Under the pieces are notes generated by a model. That model was not told the origin of the DNA. It searched no databases and saw nothing but the letters and a program-made list of their open reading frames with translations. From NCBI GenBank assembly GCA_016871895.1, contig VHBO01000005.1:19657-83656 (forward strand): a DNA stretch of 64,000 nucleotides, in the 5' to 3' direction. The position numbers were made by a program, and so were the translations under genes. Source of the stretch: Gemmatimonadota bacterium (GTDB lineage Bacteria > Gemmatimonadota > Gemmatimonadetes > Gemmatimonadales > Gemmatimonadaceae). Below, in pieces: positions 25,351 to 37,749 of the stretch. Each line of letters starts with the position of its first letter. The first letter of the stretch is position 1.

Positions 25351-26594
25351 GCGAGGGAGCCGCTGCCGATACGGTGACGGGACGCGCGACCGCGGTGTCA
25401 GGCGCCCTCGCTCAGTTCACAGCGGAGGAGCGCGCACAGGTACTCGCACTTCGGCGCGCGCTGCACGTCGCGCCCGAACTCTCGTGGCAGGAGCACGGCA
25501 CGCAGCGCACCCTCCGCGCCGCGCTCGAGGCCGCAGGGATCACGGCGATCCGCGAGGTCGCGGGGACGGGGCTCGTCGCCACCATTCCCGGCACCGATCC
25601 CACCGCGCCGATCATCGCGCTCCGCGGTGACATCGACGCGCTCCCCATCGCCGAGGAGACGGGACTCCCCTTCGCCTCAACGCACCCCGGGGTGATGCAC
25701 GCCTGCGGCCACGATCTGCACGCCGCGTGGACCGTCGCCGCGGGGATCCTTCTCGCGAAGGCGCCGGCGCCGGGGACGGTCCACCTCGTGTTGCAGCCGG
25801 CGGAGGAGGTCGGCGAAGGGGCGGCGCGCATGCTCGCCAGCGGCGCCCTCGATGGCGTCCGCGCGATCTTCGGCGGGCACGTCGACTGGCGGTTTCCCGT
25901 CGGCGAGGTCGTCGCGACGGACGGCGCGATCGCGGCGAGCACCGACACCTTCGAAGTCGTCTTCCACGGCCGCGGTGGGCACGGGGCCCGTCCACAGGAT
26001 GCGCGCGATCCGATCGTCGCGCTCGCGGCCTTCGTGATGGAGGTGCAGACCCTCGTCTCGCGCCGTCTCGATCCCGGACTCCCCGGCGTGGTCTCCGTGA
26101 CAATCGCCGAGGCCGGGAGCGCAGCGAATGTGATCCCGGAGCGTGCGCGTGTGGCCGGCACCATCCGCGCGACGACGCCCGCCGCACGCACCCTCCTCTG
26201 CGACGGCGTGCGGGCGGTGGCCGAGTCGGTCGCCGCGCTCCACGGGGTGCGGGCGGAGTGCACGCTAAGCGAGGGGACCCCACCGCTCCTCAATGCGCCG
26301 GTGGCCGCCGCCTGCGCACGCGCCGCGGTGCGCGAGGTGATGGGGGAGTCCGCGCTGACCGCTCTGCCGACCGCGAATATGGGAGGCGAGGACTTCGCCT
26401 TCTACACGGAACGGATGCCGGGGTGCTTCCTCCGCATCGGCACCCTCGGCGAGGGCCGGAGCGCGGCGGGCGTGCACACGCCTCGCTTCGATCCCGACGA
26501 GACCGCACTCTTCATCGGTGGGGCGGTGCTCGCTGCCTGTGCGCGCGTCGCGAGCGCACCGGGATCAGTGTTCACGACCGGCACGGTACGTTGA
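25347..26594 (+). CDS. M20 N-acyl-amino acid deacylase
   Basis: A 415-residue amidohydrolase of the M20D type, cytoplasmic with no signal. Metal motifs: GDIDALPI (Asp), MHACGHDLHAAW, PAEEVGEGAARML and the late GGEDFAFY. The dimerisation domain is present (GRGGHGARPQDARDP). In the inferred pathway it would remove the N-succinyl group from the L-form, completing D- to L-amino acid conversion. GTG start at 25347 overlaps the enolase TGA. Alternative: hippurate or aminoacylase specificity. Confidence 0.85.
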   Translation: MSEGAAADTVTGRATAVSGALAQFTAEERAQVLALRRALHVAPELSWQEHGTQRTLRAALEAAGITAIREVAGTGLVATIPGTDPTAPIIALRGDIDALPIAEETGLPFASTHPGVMHACGHDLHAAWTVAAGILLAKAPAPGTVHLVLQPAEEVGEGAARMLASGALDGVRAIFGGHVDWRFPVGEVVATDGAIAASTDTFEVVFHGRGGHGARPQDARDPIVALAAFVMEVQTLVSRRLDPGLPGVVSVTIAEAGSAANVIPERARVAGTIRATTPAARTLLCDGVRAVAESVAALHGVRAECTLSEGTPPLLNAPVAAACARAAVREVMGESALTALPTANMGGEDFAFYTERMPGCFLRIGTLGEGRSAAGVHTPRFDPDETALFIGGAVLAACARVASAPGSVFTTGTVR

Positions 26595-26602
26595 CCGACG
26601 AG

Positions 26603-27679
26603 ATGAACGCGTCCGCGCCGACGCACGGCGTGCTCCGCCCGATCGACCCCGCGCATCCGGATGAGGCACTGCTGCAGGAGGCCGCGGCGCTCCTCCGCGG
26701 TGGCGGGCTCGTCGCCTTTCCCACGGAGACCGTCTACGGGCTCGGCGCGCACGCGCTCGATGCCGCGGCGGTCCGGCGCATCTTCTCCGCGAAAGGACGT
26801 CCCGCCTTCAATCCGCTGATCGTGCACGTTCCCGACGTCGCGACGGCGAAGACGTTGGTGACGGCGTGGCCCGAGGTCGCCGATCGGCTCGCGGCACGGT
26901 GGTGGCCCGGGCCGCTGACGTTGGTGCTCCCCAAGCGTGCGATGGTGCCAGACGAAGTGACCGCGGGACGCGCGAGCGTGGCGATCCGGATCCCCGCACA
27001 TCCCGTCGCGCGCGCGCTGTTGGCCGCGGTCGGGCTTCCGATCGCCGCGCCGAGCGCGAACCGCTTCACCGAACTCTCCCCCGTGACGGGGGCGCAGGTG
27101 GCGCGATCGCTCGGGGATCGGGTCGCGATGATTCTCGACGGAGGGCGGACGCCGGTCGGGATCGAGAGCACCGTGGTGGACTGCACGACGACACCGCCGA
27201 CGCTGCTGCGGCCCGGGACCATCACGCGCGCCGAGCTCGAGGTGGTGGTGGGCCCGTTGCAGGATCCCGCGCCGGTGACGGATGCCGAGGCGCCACGCGC
27301 CGCACCCGGGATGATCGCGCGGCATTATGCGCCGCGGGCGATGGTGCGGTTACTCGACGCCGATGCGCTGGCACGCGCGGTGGCCACCGAGCGACAGCGC
27401 GGCACCGAGGCACCCGCGACCCGCGAAGCGGAACCTGTCTCGGCTGGAGCGAATCGTCCCGCGGCGATCACTTGGAGCGAGGCCGGCCGCGCCGCGGCGG
27501 CGGACCTCCACGTGCATCTCCATCTCGACGCGTCGCCGCTCGCGTATGCGGCGGAGCTCTACGCCGCCTTGCACGCGGTGGACGACGCGGGCTGCGGGAC
27601 CGTGCTGGTCGAGCAGGTGCCGATGGATCCAGCGTGGGACGGGATTCGCGACCGCCTCGCGCGCGCCGCGCACCCCTGA
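26603..27679 (+). CDS. L-threonylcarbamoyladenylate synthase (Sua5 type)
   Basis: Makes threonylcarbamoyl-AMP for the t6A37 modification of ANN-decoding tRNAs. The 358-residue protein has a full YrdC domain ([60 protein letters not shown]). A C-terminal Sua5 extension follows ([16 protein letters not shown] and a Rossmann-like domain). ATG at 26603 is chosen; a TTG at 26591 overlaps the M20 stop. Its place after the deacylase may be accidental. Confidence 0.92.
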   Translation: MNASAPTHGVLRPIDPAHPDEALLQEAAALLRGGGLVAFPTETVYGLGAHALDAAAVRRIFSAKGRPAFNPLIVHVPDVATAKTLVTAWPEVADRLAARWWPGPLTLVLPKRAMVPDEVTAGRASVAIRIPAHPVARALLAAVGLPIAAPSANRFTELSPVTGAQVARSLGDRVAMILDGGRTPVGIESTVVDCTTTPPTLLRPGTITRAELEVVVGPLQDPAPVTDAEAPRAAPGMIARHYAPRAMVRLLDADALARAVATERQRGTEAPATREAEPVSAGANRPAAITWSEAGRAAAADLHVHLHLDASPLAYAAELYAALHAVDDAGCGTVLVEQVPMDPAWDGIRDRLARAAHP

Positions 27680-27743
27680 CGGCAGCATCCGGAGGCACGG
27701 GCCGCCCCCTTGCCCCGGCGCACGGCCCCGGCGATATCACGGC

Positions 27744-28658
27744 ATGTTGCCAATCGACCTCCGCGGGAAGCGCGCCCTCGTCGCCGGCGTCGCCGACGAC
27801 AACGGCTTCGGCTGGGCCATCGCCAAGTGCCTCATCGAGGCGGGCGCGACGGTCTGCGTCGCTACCTGGCCGCCGGCGCTCAACATCTTCCTGAACCTTC
27901 TCGAGCGCGGGAAGCTCGACGCCTCGCGCACCCTCGGCGACGGCTCGCTGCTCAGCTTCGAGAAGATCTACCCGCTCGACGCCGTGTACGACCGGCTCGA
28001 GGACGCGCCAGCCGACGTGCGCGAGAGCAAGCGCTACAAGGACGTGGGCGACTTCTCGATCGCCGGGCTCGCCGTACGCGCGCGCGAGGACTTCGGCGAG
28101 GGGTCGATCGACATCCTCGTCCATTCCCTTGCAAATGGCCCCGAGGTGAAGAAGCCGCTCCTCGAGACGAGCCGCGCCGGCTACCTCGCGGCCGTCGGCG
28201 CGAGCGCCTACTCTCTCGTGGCGATGCTGCGCGAGTTCGGGCCGCTGATGCGCGCGGGCGGGAGCGTCGCCTCGCTCACCTACCTCGCGAGCGAGCGCGC
28301 GATCCCGGGCTACGGCGGCGGGATGTCATCGGCCAAGGCCGCACTCGAGAGCGACACGCGCGTCCTCGCCTATGAGGCGGGCCGGAAGTACGGCATCCGC
28401 GTGAACACCATCTCCGCTGGCCCGTATGCGTCGCGCGCGGCAAGTGCCATCGGCATCATCGACGATATGGTGAAGTACTGCGAGGGGAACGCCCCGCTCA
28501 AGGAACGGCTCGAGGCGATCGAGGTCGGCACGGCGACGGCCTTCCTCTGCTCCCCGCTCGCCTCGGCGGTCACCGGAGTCACACTGTACGTGGACAAGGG
28601 GATCCACGCGATGGGGATGGCGGTGGACCCGAGCACAGTGCCGCCGATCGCGGGGTGA
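27744..28658 (+). CDS. fabI: Enoyl-ACP reductase, plant/apicomplexan type FabI
   Basis: NADH-dependent reduction of trans-2-enoyl-ACP in fatty-acid elongation. The 304-residue protein is longer than the roughly 260-residue proteobacterial FabI. It carries plant-type features: [14 protein letters not shown] at the NAD-binding end, [33 protein letters not shown] with the catalytic Tyr/Lys, and [15 protein letters not shown]. It is cytoplasmic. ATG at 27744, with a 64-base gap after Sua5, and a long hairpin (28684-28722) after the stop. Confidence 0.93.
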   Translation: MLPIDLRGKRALVAGVADDNGFGWAIAKCLIEAGATVCVATWPPALNIFLNLLERGKLDASRTLGDGSLLSFEKIYPLDAVYDRLEDAPADVRESKRYKDVGDFSIAGLAVRAREDFGEGSIDILVHSLANGPEVKKPLLETSRAGYLAAVGASAYSLVAMLREFGPLMRAGGSVASLTYLASERAIPGYGGGMSSAKAALESDTRVLAYEAGRKYGIRVNTISAGPYASRAASAIGIIDDMVKYCEGNAPLKERLEAIEVGTATAFLCSPLASAVTGVTLYVDKGIHAMGMAVDPSTVPPIAG

Positions 28659-28683
28659 CCGTGGTGCGGTGATACGATCGACA

Positions 28684-28722
28684 TCGAGGCCATCCGCTCC
28701 GTCGTGGAGCGGATGGCCTCGA
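28684..28722. terminator. Long perfect hairpin between convergent genes
   Basis: Arms of 17 bases pair perfectly: TCGAGGCCATCCGCTCC (28684-28700), loop GTCGT, and the arm GGAGCGGATGGCCTCGA (28706-28722). It lies between the fabI stop and the stop of the opposing acetyltransferase gene at 28727, so it can end transcripts from both sides. There is no T-run; a bidirectional terminator without a poly-U tail is the best reading. Confidence 0.8.
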
Positions 28723-28726
28723 GCGT

Positions 28727-29221
28727 TCACACCGCGCGCTCGTACATCTGCACCGCGTACGCCCCGTCCTCAGACTCCCGCACGCCCATCGGCCGATACC
28801 CGAGTCGCTCGTGGAAGCGCTGGGAGCCGGGGTTCGGCGGCCGGAGATTCACCTCGAGCGTGACGCAGGGCCAACGACCGGCGACGGTCGCGTGCAGGTC
28901 GAAGTAGAGCGCGGTCCCCACCCCGCGGTTCCGTGCGCACTCCGCCACCACCACACGATCCAGATAGAGGAAGTCCGGGAGTCGCGCCGTGAACCAGGCG
29001 TAGTTGAGGCTCCAGTAGTCGAGCCCCGCCGGCACGCAGAGGATGAACCCCGCAATCCCCTCGGCGTCCACCGCCACTCGATAGTACGTCGCGTGCGCCA
29101 CGAGCCACGCCCACTCCGTCGCCGTGAGCGCGTTCACGTTCGGCGTCGCGGCGTTGTTCATCGCGAGCACGGTGGCCGAGTCGGCTGGCGTCGCGTCGCG
29201 CACGAGAAGGGGGGCGCTCAT
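28727..29221 (-). CDS. GNAT-family N-acetyltransferase
   Basis: A 164-residue acetyltransferase: residues 45-70 hold the beta-4 strand (AEGIAGFILCV), then LDRVVVAECARNRGVGTALY, the acetyl-CoA pyrophosphate-binding loop. A C-terminal TLEVNLRPPNPGSQRFHERLGY is typical of the group. Substrate unknown. ATG at 29221 is used; a GTG at 29260 overlapping the upstream stop (GTGA) would add 13 residues. It follows the BNR-repeat protein gene on the minus strand. Confidence 0.75.
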   Translation of the reverse strand: MSAPLLVRDATPADSATVLAMNNAATPNVNALTATEWAWLVAHATYYRVAVDAEGIAGFILCVPAGLDYWSLNYAWFTARLPDFLYLDRVVVAECARNRGVGTALYFDLHATVAGRWPCVTLEVNLRPPNPGSQRFHERLGYRPMGVRESEDGAYAVQMYERAV

Positions 29222-29256
29222 CGCGCCCCCCGACCCGGCCGGGACTCCGGCATCCG

Positions 29257-32502
<3,246 letters not shown>

Positions 32503-32546
32503 GAAACAAATCTCCTGAAGGGGGAAGGACGAACGACCGATTGATT

Positions 32547-33422
32547 CTACGGCATCTCGGGCAGGGACGCTGAACCGCGCTCGGCGCCACGCGACTCCAC
32601 CTTCACCGCGAGGAGCTGGCGATCGGCGCGGTTGATGGTCTGGGCGACGGTCTCCGCTCCTTCCCTCGCGGCCCAGCCGAGCGAGAAGGGAACCGGTGCG
32701 GTGCGGAGCGCGACGTCGCGGAGACGCATCGCGACCCGCTCGGTCTGCTCGCGCGTGGCGCCGCGCAGCAGCACGATGAACTCGTCGCCCCCCACGCGGA
32801 ACACCGGCTCCTCGGCGCGGACCTGCCGCATCAGGAAGCGGCTCATCCGGATGAGCACGTTGTCCCCCATCTGATGGCCGTGCCGCTCGTTGTACTGCTT
32901 GAAGCGATCGACGTCGACATAGATGCAGCCCCACGTCGTCTCCGCCGCCTCGCACGCCTCACCGAGCGCGGCGAGATGCCGCCGGTTGAAGCAGCCGGTG
33001 AGAGGGTCCCGCAGGCTGTCGGCGCGGAGCAGCTCCTCCTGCGCCTTGCGCGCGGTGATGTCGACCATCGTGCCGAGATACCGGACCTCCCCGTCGGCCC
33101 CAACCAGGCGATGGCAGCTCTCGAGCACGGTCAGGAGGCCACCGTCCGGACGGACGAGATGGAGCTCCCAGTTGCTCACCGCGCCGTCGCGGTCCACCGC
33201 CTCACGTTCAGCGTGGAAGACCTCGGGGTCGACAATCATCTCGTGCACGCCATACGTGCATAGGTCGTCGAGACGACGGACACCGAGCAACCGGAGGAAG
33301 GCGGGATTCGCGTCGAGGATATCACCGCGCGGCGAGGCCACATAGACGGCGACCCGCAAGAGCGCGACGGCCCGGCGCAGCAGCTCAGGGTCGTCGAGAT
33401 GAGAGCGGAGCGGATCGGTCAT
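32547..33422 (-). CDS. PAS-GGDEF diguanylate cyclase
   Basis: A 291-residue cytoplasmic signalling enzyme. A PAS domain (about 20-135: VAVYVASPRGDILDANPAF, VRPDGGLLTV, GEVRYLGTMVDITARKAQEE) leads into a GGDEF domain with DPLTGCFNRRHL, the substrate loop YVDVDRFKQYNERHGH and the intact catalytic VGGDEFIVLL. The RxxD I-site is not obvious. ATG at 33422 overlaps the TGA of a small upstream ORF (ATGA). The stop lies 44 bases upstream of the BNR gene start. Confidence 0.88.
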   Translation of the reverse strand: MTDPLRSHLDDPELLRRAVALLRVAVYVASPRGDILDANPAFLRLLGVRRLDDLCTYGVHEMIVDPEVFHAEREAVDRDGAVSNWELHLVRPDGGLLTVLESCHRLVGADGEVRYLGTMVDITARKAQEELLRADSLRDPLTGCFNRRHLAALGEACEAAETTWGCIYVDVDRFKQYNERHGHQMGDNVLIRMSRFLMRQVRAEEPVFRVGGDEFIVLLRGATREQTERVAMRLRDVALRTAPVPFSLGWAAREGAETVAQTINRADRQLLAVKVESRGAERGSASLPEMP

Positions 33423-33562
33423 CGGGTCGCGGCCAGGCCGGCCATCACGAGGAGATCGAGCGCGGCGTCGGCCGCGACGTGACGGAGGCCGGCGGTCCGC
33501 CAGATCGCGACACCGGCGCCGGCGAGGTCCGAAGGGGAGAGAGGGGAGGGCCCGGAGGTCAT
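33419..33562 (-). CDS. Possible small protein coupled to the diguanylate cyclase
   Basis: A 47-residue frame from an ATG at 33562, ending in an ATGA overlap with the PAS-GGDEF start. The peptide has a plausible helix (AALDLLVMAGL) but no recognised domain, and its ribosome site is weak. It could be a leader peptide, a small regulator, or chance, since such frames are frequent in GC-rich DNA. Twelve bases separate its start from the divergent GMC oxidoreductase start. Confidence 0.3.
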   Translation of the reverse strand: MTSGPSPLSPSDLAGAGVAIWRTAGLRHVAADAALDLLVMAGLAATR

Positions 33563-33573
33563 CACTACGAAGT

Positions 33574-35676
33574 ATGCCCCCCGTGGTGGACGCCGTCGAC
33601 GGGGACGGCTTTCTTTCCCGTGTGCCTTCGACGCCCGTGGCCGCCCTGACCGACGCACAGCGCCGGACCCTCGCCGCCGCCGCGCGTCGCATCGTCCCAC
33701 ACGCCTTCGAGGACGCCGCACGCGGCGCACGGCTCGTCGAGGCGCTCGTCGCCCGGATCGCCACCCTCGCGCCGCGGCAGCGCGGCGAGGTCGCCCTCGC
33801 CCTCACCATCCTCGGCGCGCGGGCGAGCGCCCTCACGGTCGGCCTCCTCCCGCGCCCCTTCGTCGACCAGCGCGACGCCGACCAGGACCACCATCTCACG
33901 CGCTGGCTCGGTTCCTCCGTCGCGGCGTTCCGGAGTATCGCGCAGGCGGTCCGGCGCCTCGTGATCCTCACCGAGTACCTCACCCCCGAGGCACAGGGCG
34001 AGATCGGGTACCGCGGGCCGTACCACCTCCGCCAGCCGGCGGTGGGATGGGAGGGCGCGCTCGACGGCCACCCCACTGACGCCGAACCGGTGCGCCGCGC
34101 CGCCGACCCCGCGAGCGCGCATCATCCCCCGCCCTTCCGTACCACCATCGCCCCGCTCGCGCTCGACGGCAGCGTCCTCCGCGCCGACGCGATCGTGATC
34201 GGCACGGGAGCCGGAGGCGCGGTGATGGCGGCGCGGCTCGCCGAGGCGGGACTCGATGTGCTCATCCTCGAGGCCGGAGCGCTCCGTGACGGCCGCGACT
34301 TCGCCGAACACGACGCGGACGCGCTCCGCGACCTCTACGCGGAGGGCGCGCAGCGCACCACCGACGACGTCGGTCTCTCGATCGTCCAGGGGGTCGGCGT
34401 CGGGGGCGGGACGAACATCAACTGGATGGTGATGCTCCGCACCCCGGACTGGGTGCTCGAGGAGTGGCGCACCGACCACGGCACCGAGGGGATGGGGGCC
34501 GCGGAACTGGCGCCCTACTTCGACCGGATCGAGTCCGAGGTGCACGCGCGCGTCGTCCCCGACGACGCGCACTCCCCGGCGAACCGCGTCATCCTCGACG
34601 GGGCGGCGGCGCTCGGCTGGTCGGCGCGCGCCGTCGCGATTAACGCCAAGGACTGCGTGCGCACCGGCTTCTGCGGCGCCGGGTGTCGCACCGGCGCCAA
34701 GCAGGGCGGGCTGCAGACCTTCCTCCCGCGGGCACACGCCGCGGGCGCACGGCTCCTCCCGCACGCGCGCGTCGCGCGGATCGAGCTCACGGAACGCGGC
34801 GGCCGCTTCCCGACCAAGCGCGTCCACTTCACCGAGACCACCACGGGCCGCGCCGGCACCGCCATCGCCCCGATCGTGATCGTGGCCGGGGGCGCGATCG
34901 AGACGCCGGCGCTGCTGCAGCGCTCACGGATGGGCGGCGGCGGCACGGGACGCTTCCTGCGCCTGCACCCGACCACCGGGATCTTCGGAGTGTACGACCG
35001 CGAGATCTACGGCGCGGGCGGGATCCCGATGACCACGATGTGCGACGAGTTCCATCGCCTCGACGCGCACGGCTACGGTGTCTGGATCGAGTCGCCGCCG
35101 CTGCATCCCGGCATCGGCGCGCCGGCCGCGCCCGGCTTCGGGGCCGCCCATCGCGAGATGATGCTCGGCTTCAACCAGCTCGCCGCGCTCGTGATCCTCG
35201 CGCGCGATGGCGCGCGGCGCGGGCAGTCGGACGGTGATGTGCGCGTGCGTCGCGACGGCTCGCTCTCCATCCGCTATGCGCTCAGCGACGCCGACGCGCG
35301 ACACCTCGAGACGGGGATGGTCGGGGCGGCGCGGCTCCACTTCGCCGCCGGCGCCCGCGAGGTCCACTCCGGGCAATCGCCGTCGATCACGCTCCGGCAC
35401 GCGGGCGAGGTCGACCGACTGCGTGGCCGACCGATGGGCGCCAACCAGCTGGCGCTCTTCTCCGCCCACGTGAACGGCACCGCCCGCCTCGGCGCCGACC
35501 GCCGCACCAGCGGCGTCGATCCGCACGGAGAGGTCTGGGACGCCCCCGGCGTCTTCGTCGCGGACGGCTCCCTCCTCCCGACCGCGCCCGGCGTCAACCC
35601 GCAGGAAACGATCATGGCGGTGGTGACGCTCATCGCAGAGCGGTTGCTCGCCCGCCGAAGCGCCACCACGGCCTGA
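33574..35676 (+). CDS. GMC-family FAD oxidoreductase with fused gluconate-dehydrogenase-subunit-3-like N-terminus
   Basis: A 700-residue flavoprotein. The first 180 residues (LTDAQRRTLAAAARRIVPHAF and helices) look like the gluconate 2-dehydrogenase subunit 3 family. From about residue 205 the FAD-binding fold starts: VIGTGAGGAVMAARLAEAGLD, then QGVGVGGGTNINWM, and the C-terminal GMC signature with NGTARLGADRRTSGVDPHG, ending in the FAD-binding VADGSLLPTAPGVNPQETIMA. The closest functional relatives are long-chain fatty alcohol oxidases; substrate is not decided. Cytoplasmic, no signal. Confidence 0.85.
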   Translation: MPPVVDAVDGDGFLSRVPSTPVAALTDAQRRTLAAAARRIVPHAFEDAARGARLVEALVARIATLAPRQRGEVALALTILGARASALTVGLLPRPFVDQRDADQDHHLTRWLGSSVAAFRSIAQAVRRLVILTEYLTPEAQGEIGYRGPYHLRQPAVGWEGALDGHPTDAEPVRRAADPASAHHPPPFRTTIAPLALDGSVLRADAIVIGTGAGGAVMAARLAEAGLDVLILEAGALRDGRDFAEHDADALRDLYAEGAQRTTDDVGLSIVQGVGVGGGTNINWMVMLRTPDWVLEEWRTDHGTEGMGAAELAPYFDRIESEVHARVVPDDAHSPANRVILDGAAALGWSARAVAINAKDCVRTGFCGAGCRTGAKQGGLQTFLPRAHAAGARLLPHARVARIELTERGGRFPTKRVHFTETTTGRAGTAIAPIVIVAGGAIETPALLQRSRMGGGGTGRFLRLHPTTGIFGVYDREIYGAGGIPMTTMCDEFHRLDAHGYGVWIESPPLHPGIGAPAAPGFGAAHREMMLGFNQLAALVILARDGARRGQSDGDVRVRRDGSLSIRYALSDADARHLETGMVGAARLHFAAGAREVHSGQSPSITLRHAGEVDRLRGRPMGANQLALFSAHVNGTARLGADRRTSGVDPHGEVWDAPGVFVADGSLLPTAPGVNPQETIMAVVTLIAERLLARRSATTA

Positions 35677-35726
35677 CCGCCGCACCCGCCCCTCTCCCGC
35701 GCGCCTTCTCCATCGCTTCCCGCCTT

Positions 35727-37724
35727 ATGCCTTCAGCCTCCAGCGTCACGCTCGCGATCAACACCGTCCGCACCCTCTCGATGGATGCGGTGCAGCAGGC
35801 GGAGTCCGGCCATCCCGGCACGCCGATGGCGCTCGCGCCGCTCGCGTACGCCCTCTACACGCGGCACGTGAAGCACAACCCGGCCGACCCGCACTGGCCC
35901 GACCGCGACCGCGTCGTCCTCTCCGCCGGCCACGCGTCGATGCTCCTCTACTCGACGCTCTTCCTCAGCGGCTACGACCTCACCCTCGACGACCTCAAGG
36001 CGTTCCGGCAGTGGGGCTCCAAGACGCCGGGGCATCCCGAGGTCGGGCACACCGCCGGCGTCGAGACCACCACGGGGCCGCTCGGGCAAGGGATCGGCAA
36101 CGCGGTCGGGATGGCGGTCGCGGAAGCGCAGCTCGCCGCGACCTTCAACCGCGACGGGCACACGCCGATCGACCACTACACCTGGTTCATCGCCGGCGAC
36201 GGCTGCCTGATGGAGGGGATCTCGCACGAGGCCGCCTCCTACGCGGGCCACCAGCGCCTCAGCAAGCTCATCGGCTTCTGGGACGACAACGACATCACCA
36301 TCGACGGCCGCGTCTCCCTCGCCTCTCGTGACGACGTCGCCGCGCGCTTTGCCGCCTACGGGTGGCAGGTGCTCCATCTCGCCGATGTGAACGATCAGGA
36401 CGCGATCGACCGCGTGATCGCCGAGGCCAAGGCCGACACCACGCGTCCGACGCTCATCTGCACCAAGACGATTATCGGCTATGGCTCCCCCAACCGCGCC
36501 GACACGGCGAAGGCCCACGGCGAGCCCCTCGGGAAGGACGAGATCCTTCTCACCAAGCAGGCGTACGGCTGGCCGAGCACCGAGCCCTTTCACGTGCCGG
36601 AGGAGGCGCTCGCGCATTGGCGCGAGACGAAGGCGCGAGGCGTCGCGCTGCAGAAGGCGTGGATGGACCGCTTCATGGCCTTCACCAAGGCGCAGCCCGT
36701 CGCGGCCAAGGAACTCGGCCGTCGCTGGCACGGCGACCTCCCCACCGGGTGGGAGAAGACGCTGCCGAAGTTCGACGCGACGAGCGGGAACGTCGCGAGC
36801 CGCGCGGCGAGCGGCACGGTGCTCAACGCGGTCGCCCCGGCGCTCCCCGAACTGCTCGGGGGCTCCGCCGACCTCACCGGCTCCAACCTCACCGACGTGA
36901 AGGGTGGGTCGATCTTCTCGGCCGAGGACCGCACCGGGCGGAACTTCCGCTACGGCATCCGCGAGCACGGGATGGGCGCGATCATGAACGGGATGGCGTT
37001 GCACGGCGGCGTGATCCCGTACGGCGGCACCTTCCTCGTCTTCGCCGACTATATGCGCCCGGCGATCCGGCTCGCCGCCCTGATGAAACAGCGCGTGATC
37101 TACGTCTTCACGCACGACTCCATCGGCCTCGGCGAGGACGGCCCGACGCACCAGCCGATCGAGCATCTGACCTCGCTGCGCTGCATCCCGAACCTCCTCG
37201 TCCTCCGCCCCGCGGACGCGAACGAGGTGGCCGAGGCGTGGCGCATCGCGCTGATGCACCGCGACGGCCCGAGCGCGATCATCCTCACCCGGCAGAAGCT
37301 CGCCTGCATCGACCGCACGACGCACGCACCGGCGATCGACGCCACCAAGGGCGCCTACGTGCTCAAGGATGCTCCGGCGGGCACGACGCCGGCGGCGGTG
37401 ATCCTCGCGAGCGGCTCGGAAGTCGAGATCGCGCTGCAGGCACAGACCGAACTCGCCGCGGGCGGCATCGCCACGCGCGTCGTCTCGATGTGCTCGATGG
37501 AGCTCTTCGCGGCACAGGACGCAGCATACCAGACATCGGTGCTCCCCACCGGGGTCCGGCGCGTGGCGATCGAGGCCGCGCACCCGATGAGCTGGCACCG
37601 CTGGGTCGGCGAGACCGGGACGATCATCGGGATCTCGACCTTCGGCGCGAGCGCGCCGGCCCCGACGCTTTATCGGGAGTACGGCATCACGGCGGAGGCG
37701 GTCGTGCGGGCGGTTCGGGGGTGA
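35727..37724 (+). CDS. tkt: Transketolase
   Basis: Thiamine-diphosphate enzyme transferring two-carbon units in the pentose phosphate pathway. The 665-residue protein is of normal length and complete: GHPGTPMALAPLAYAL, TPGHPEVGHTAGVETTTGPLGQG, the TPP motif GDGCLMEGISHEAASYAG ending in DDNDITIDG, HDSIGLGEDGPTHQPIEHL and a C-terminal transketolase domain (RVVSMCSMELF). Fifty bases after the GMC gene; the ATP-grasp gene follows 25 bases later. Confidence 0.96.
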   Translation: MPSASSVTLAINTVRTLSMDAVQQAESGHPGTPMALAPLAYALYTRHVKHNPADPHWPDRDRVVLSAGHASMLLYSTLFLSGYDLTLDDLKAFRQWGSKTPGHPEVGHTAGVETTTGPLGQGIGNAVGMAVAEAQLAATFNRDGHTPIDHYTWFIAGDGCLMEGISHEAASYAGHQRLSKLIGFWDDNDITIDGRVSLASRDDVAARFAAYGWQVLHLADVNDQDAIDRVIAEAKADTTRPTLICTKTIIGYGSPNRADTAKAHGEPLGKDEILLTKQAYGWPSTEPFHVPEEALAHWRETKARGVALQKAWMDRFMAFTKAQPVAAKELGRRWHGDLPTGWEKTLPKFDATSGNVASRAASGTVLNAVAPALPELLGGSADLTGSNLTDVKGGSIFSAEDRTGRNFRYGIREHGMGAIMNGMALHGGVIPYGGTFLVFADYMRPAIRLAALMKQRVIYVFTHDSIGLGEDGPTHQPIEHLTSLRCIPNLLVLRPADANEVAEAWRIALMHRDGPSAIILTRQKLACIDRTTHAPAIDATKGAYVLKDAPAGTTPAAVILASGSEVEIALQAQTELAAGGIATRVVSMCSMELFAAQDAAYQTSVLPTGVRRVAIEAAHPMSWHRWVGETGTIIGISTFGASAPAPTLYREYGITAEAVVRAVRG

Positions 37725-37749
37725 GGTACCCCGCGCGCCGGAGACGTCG

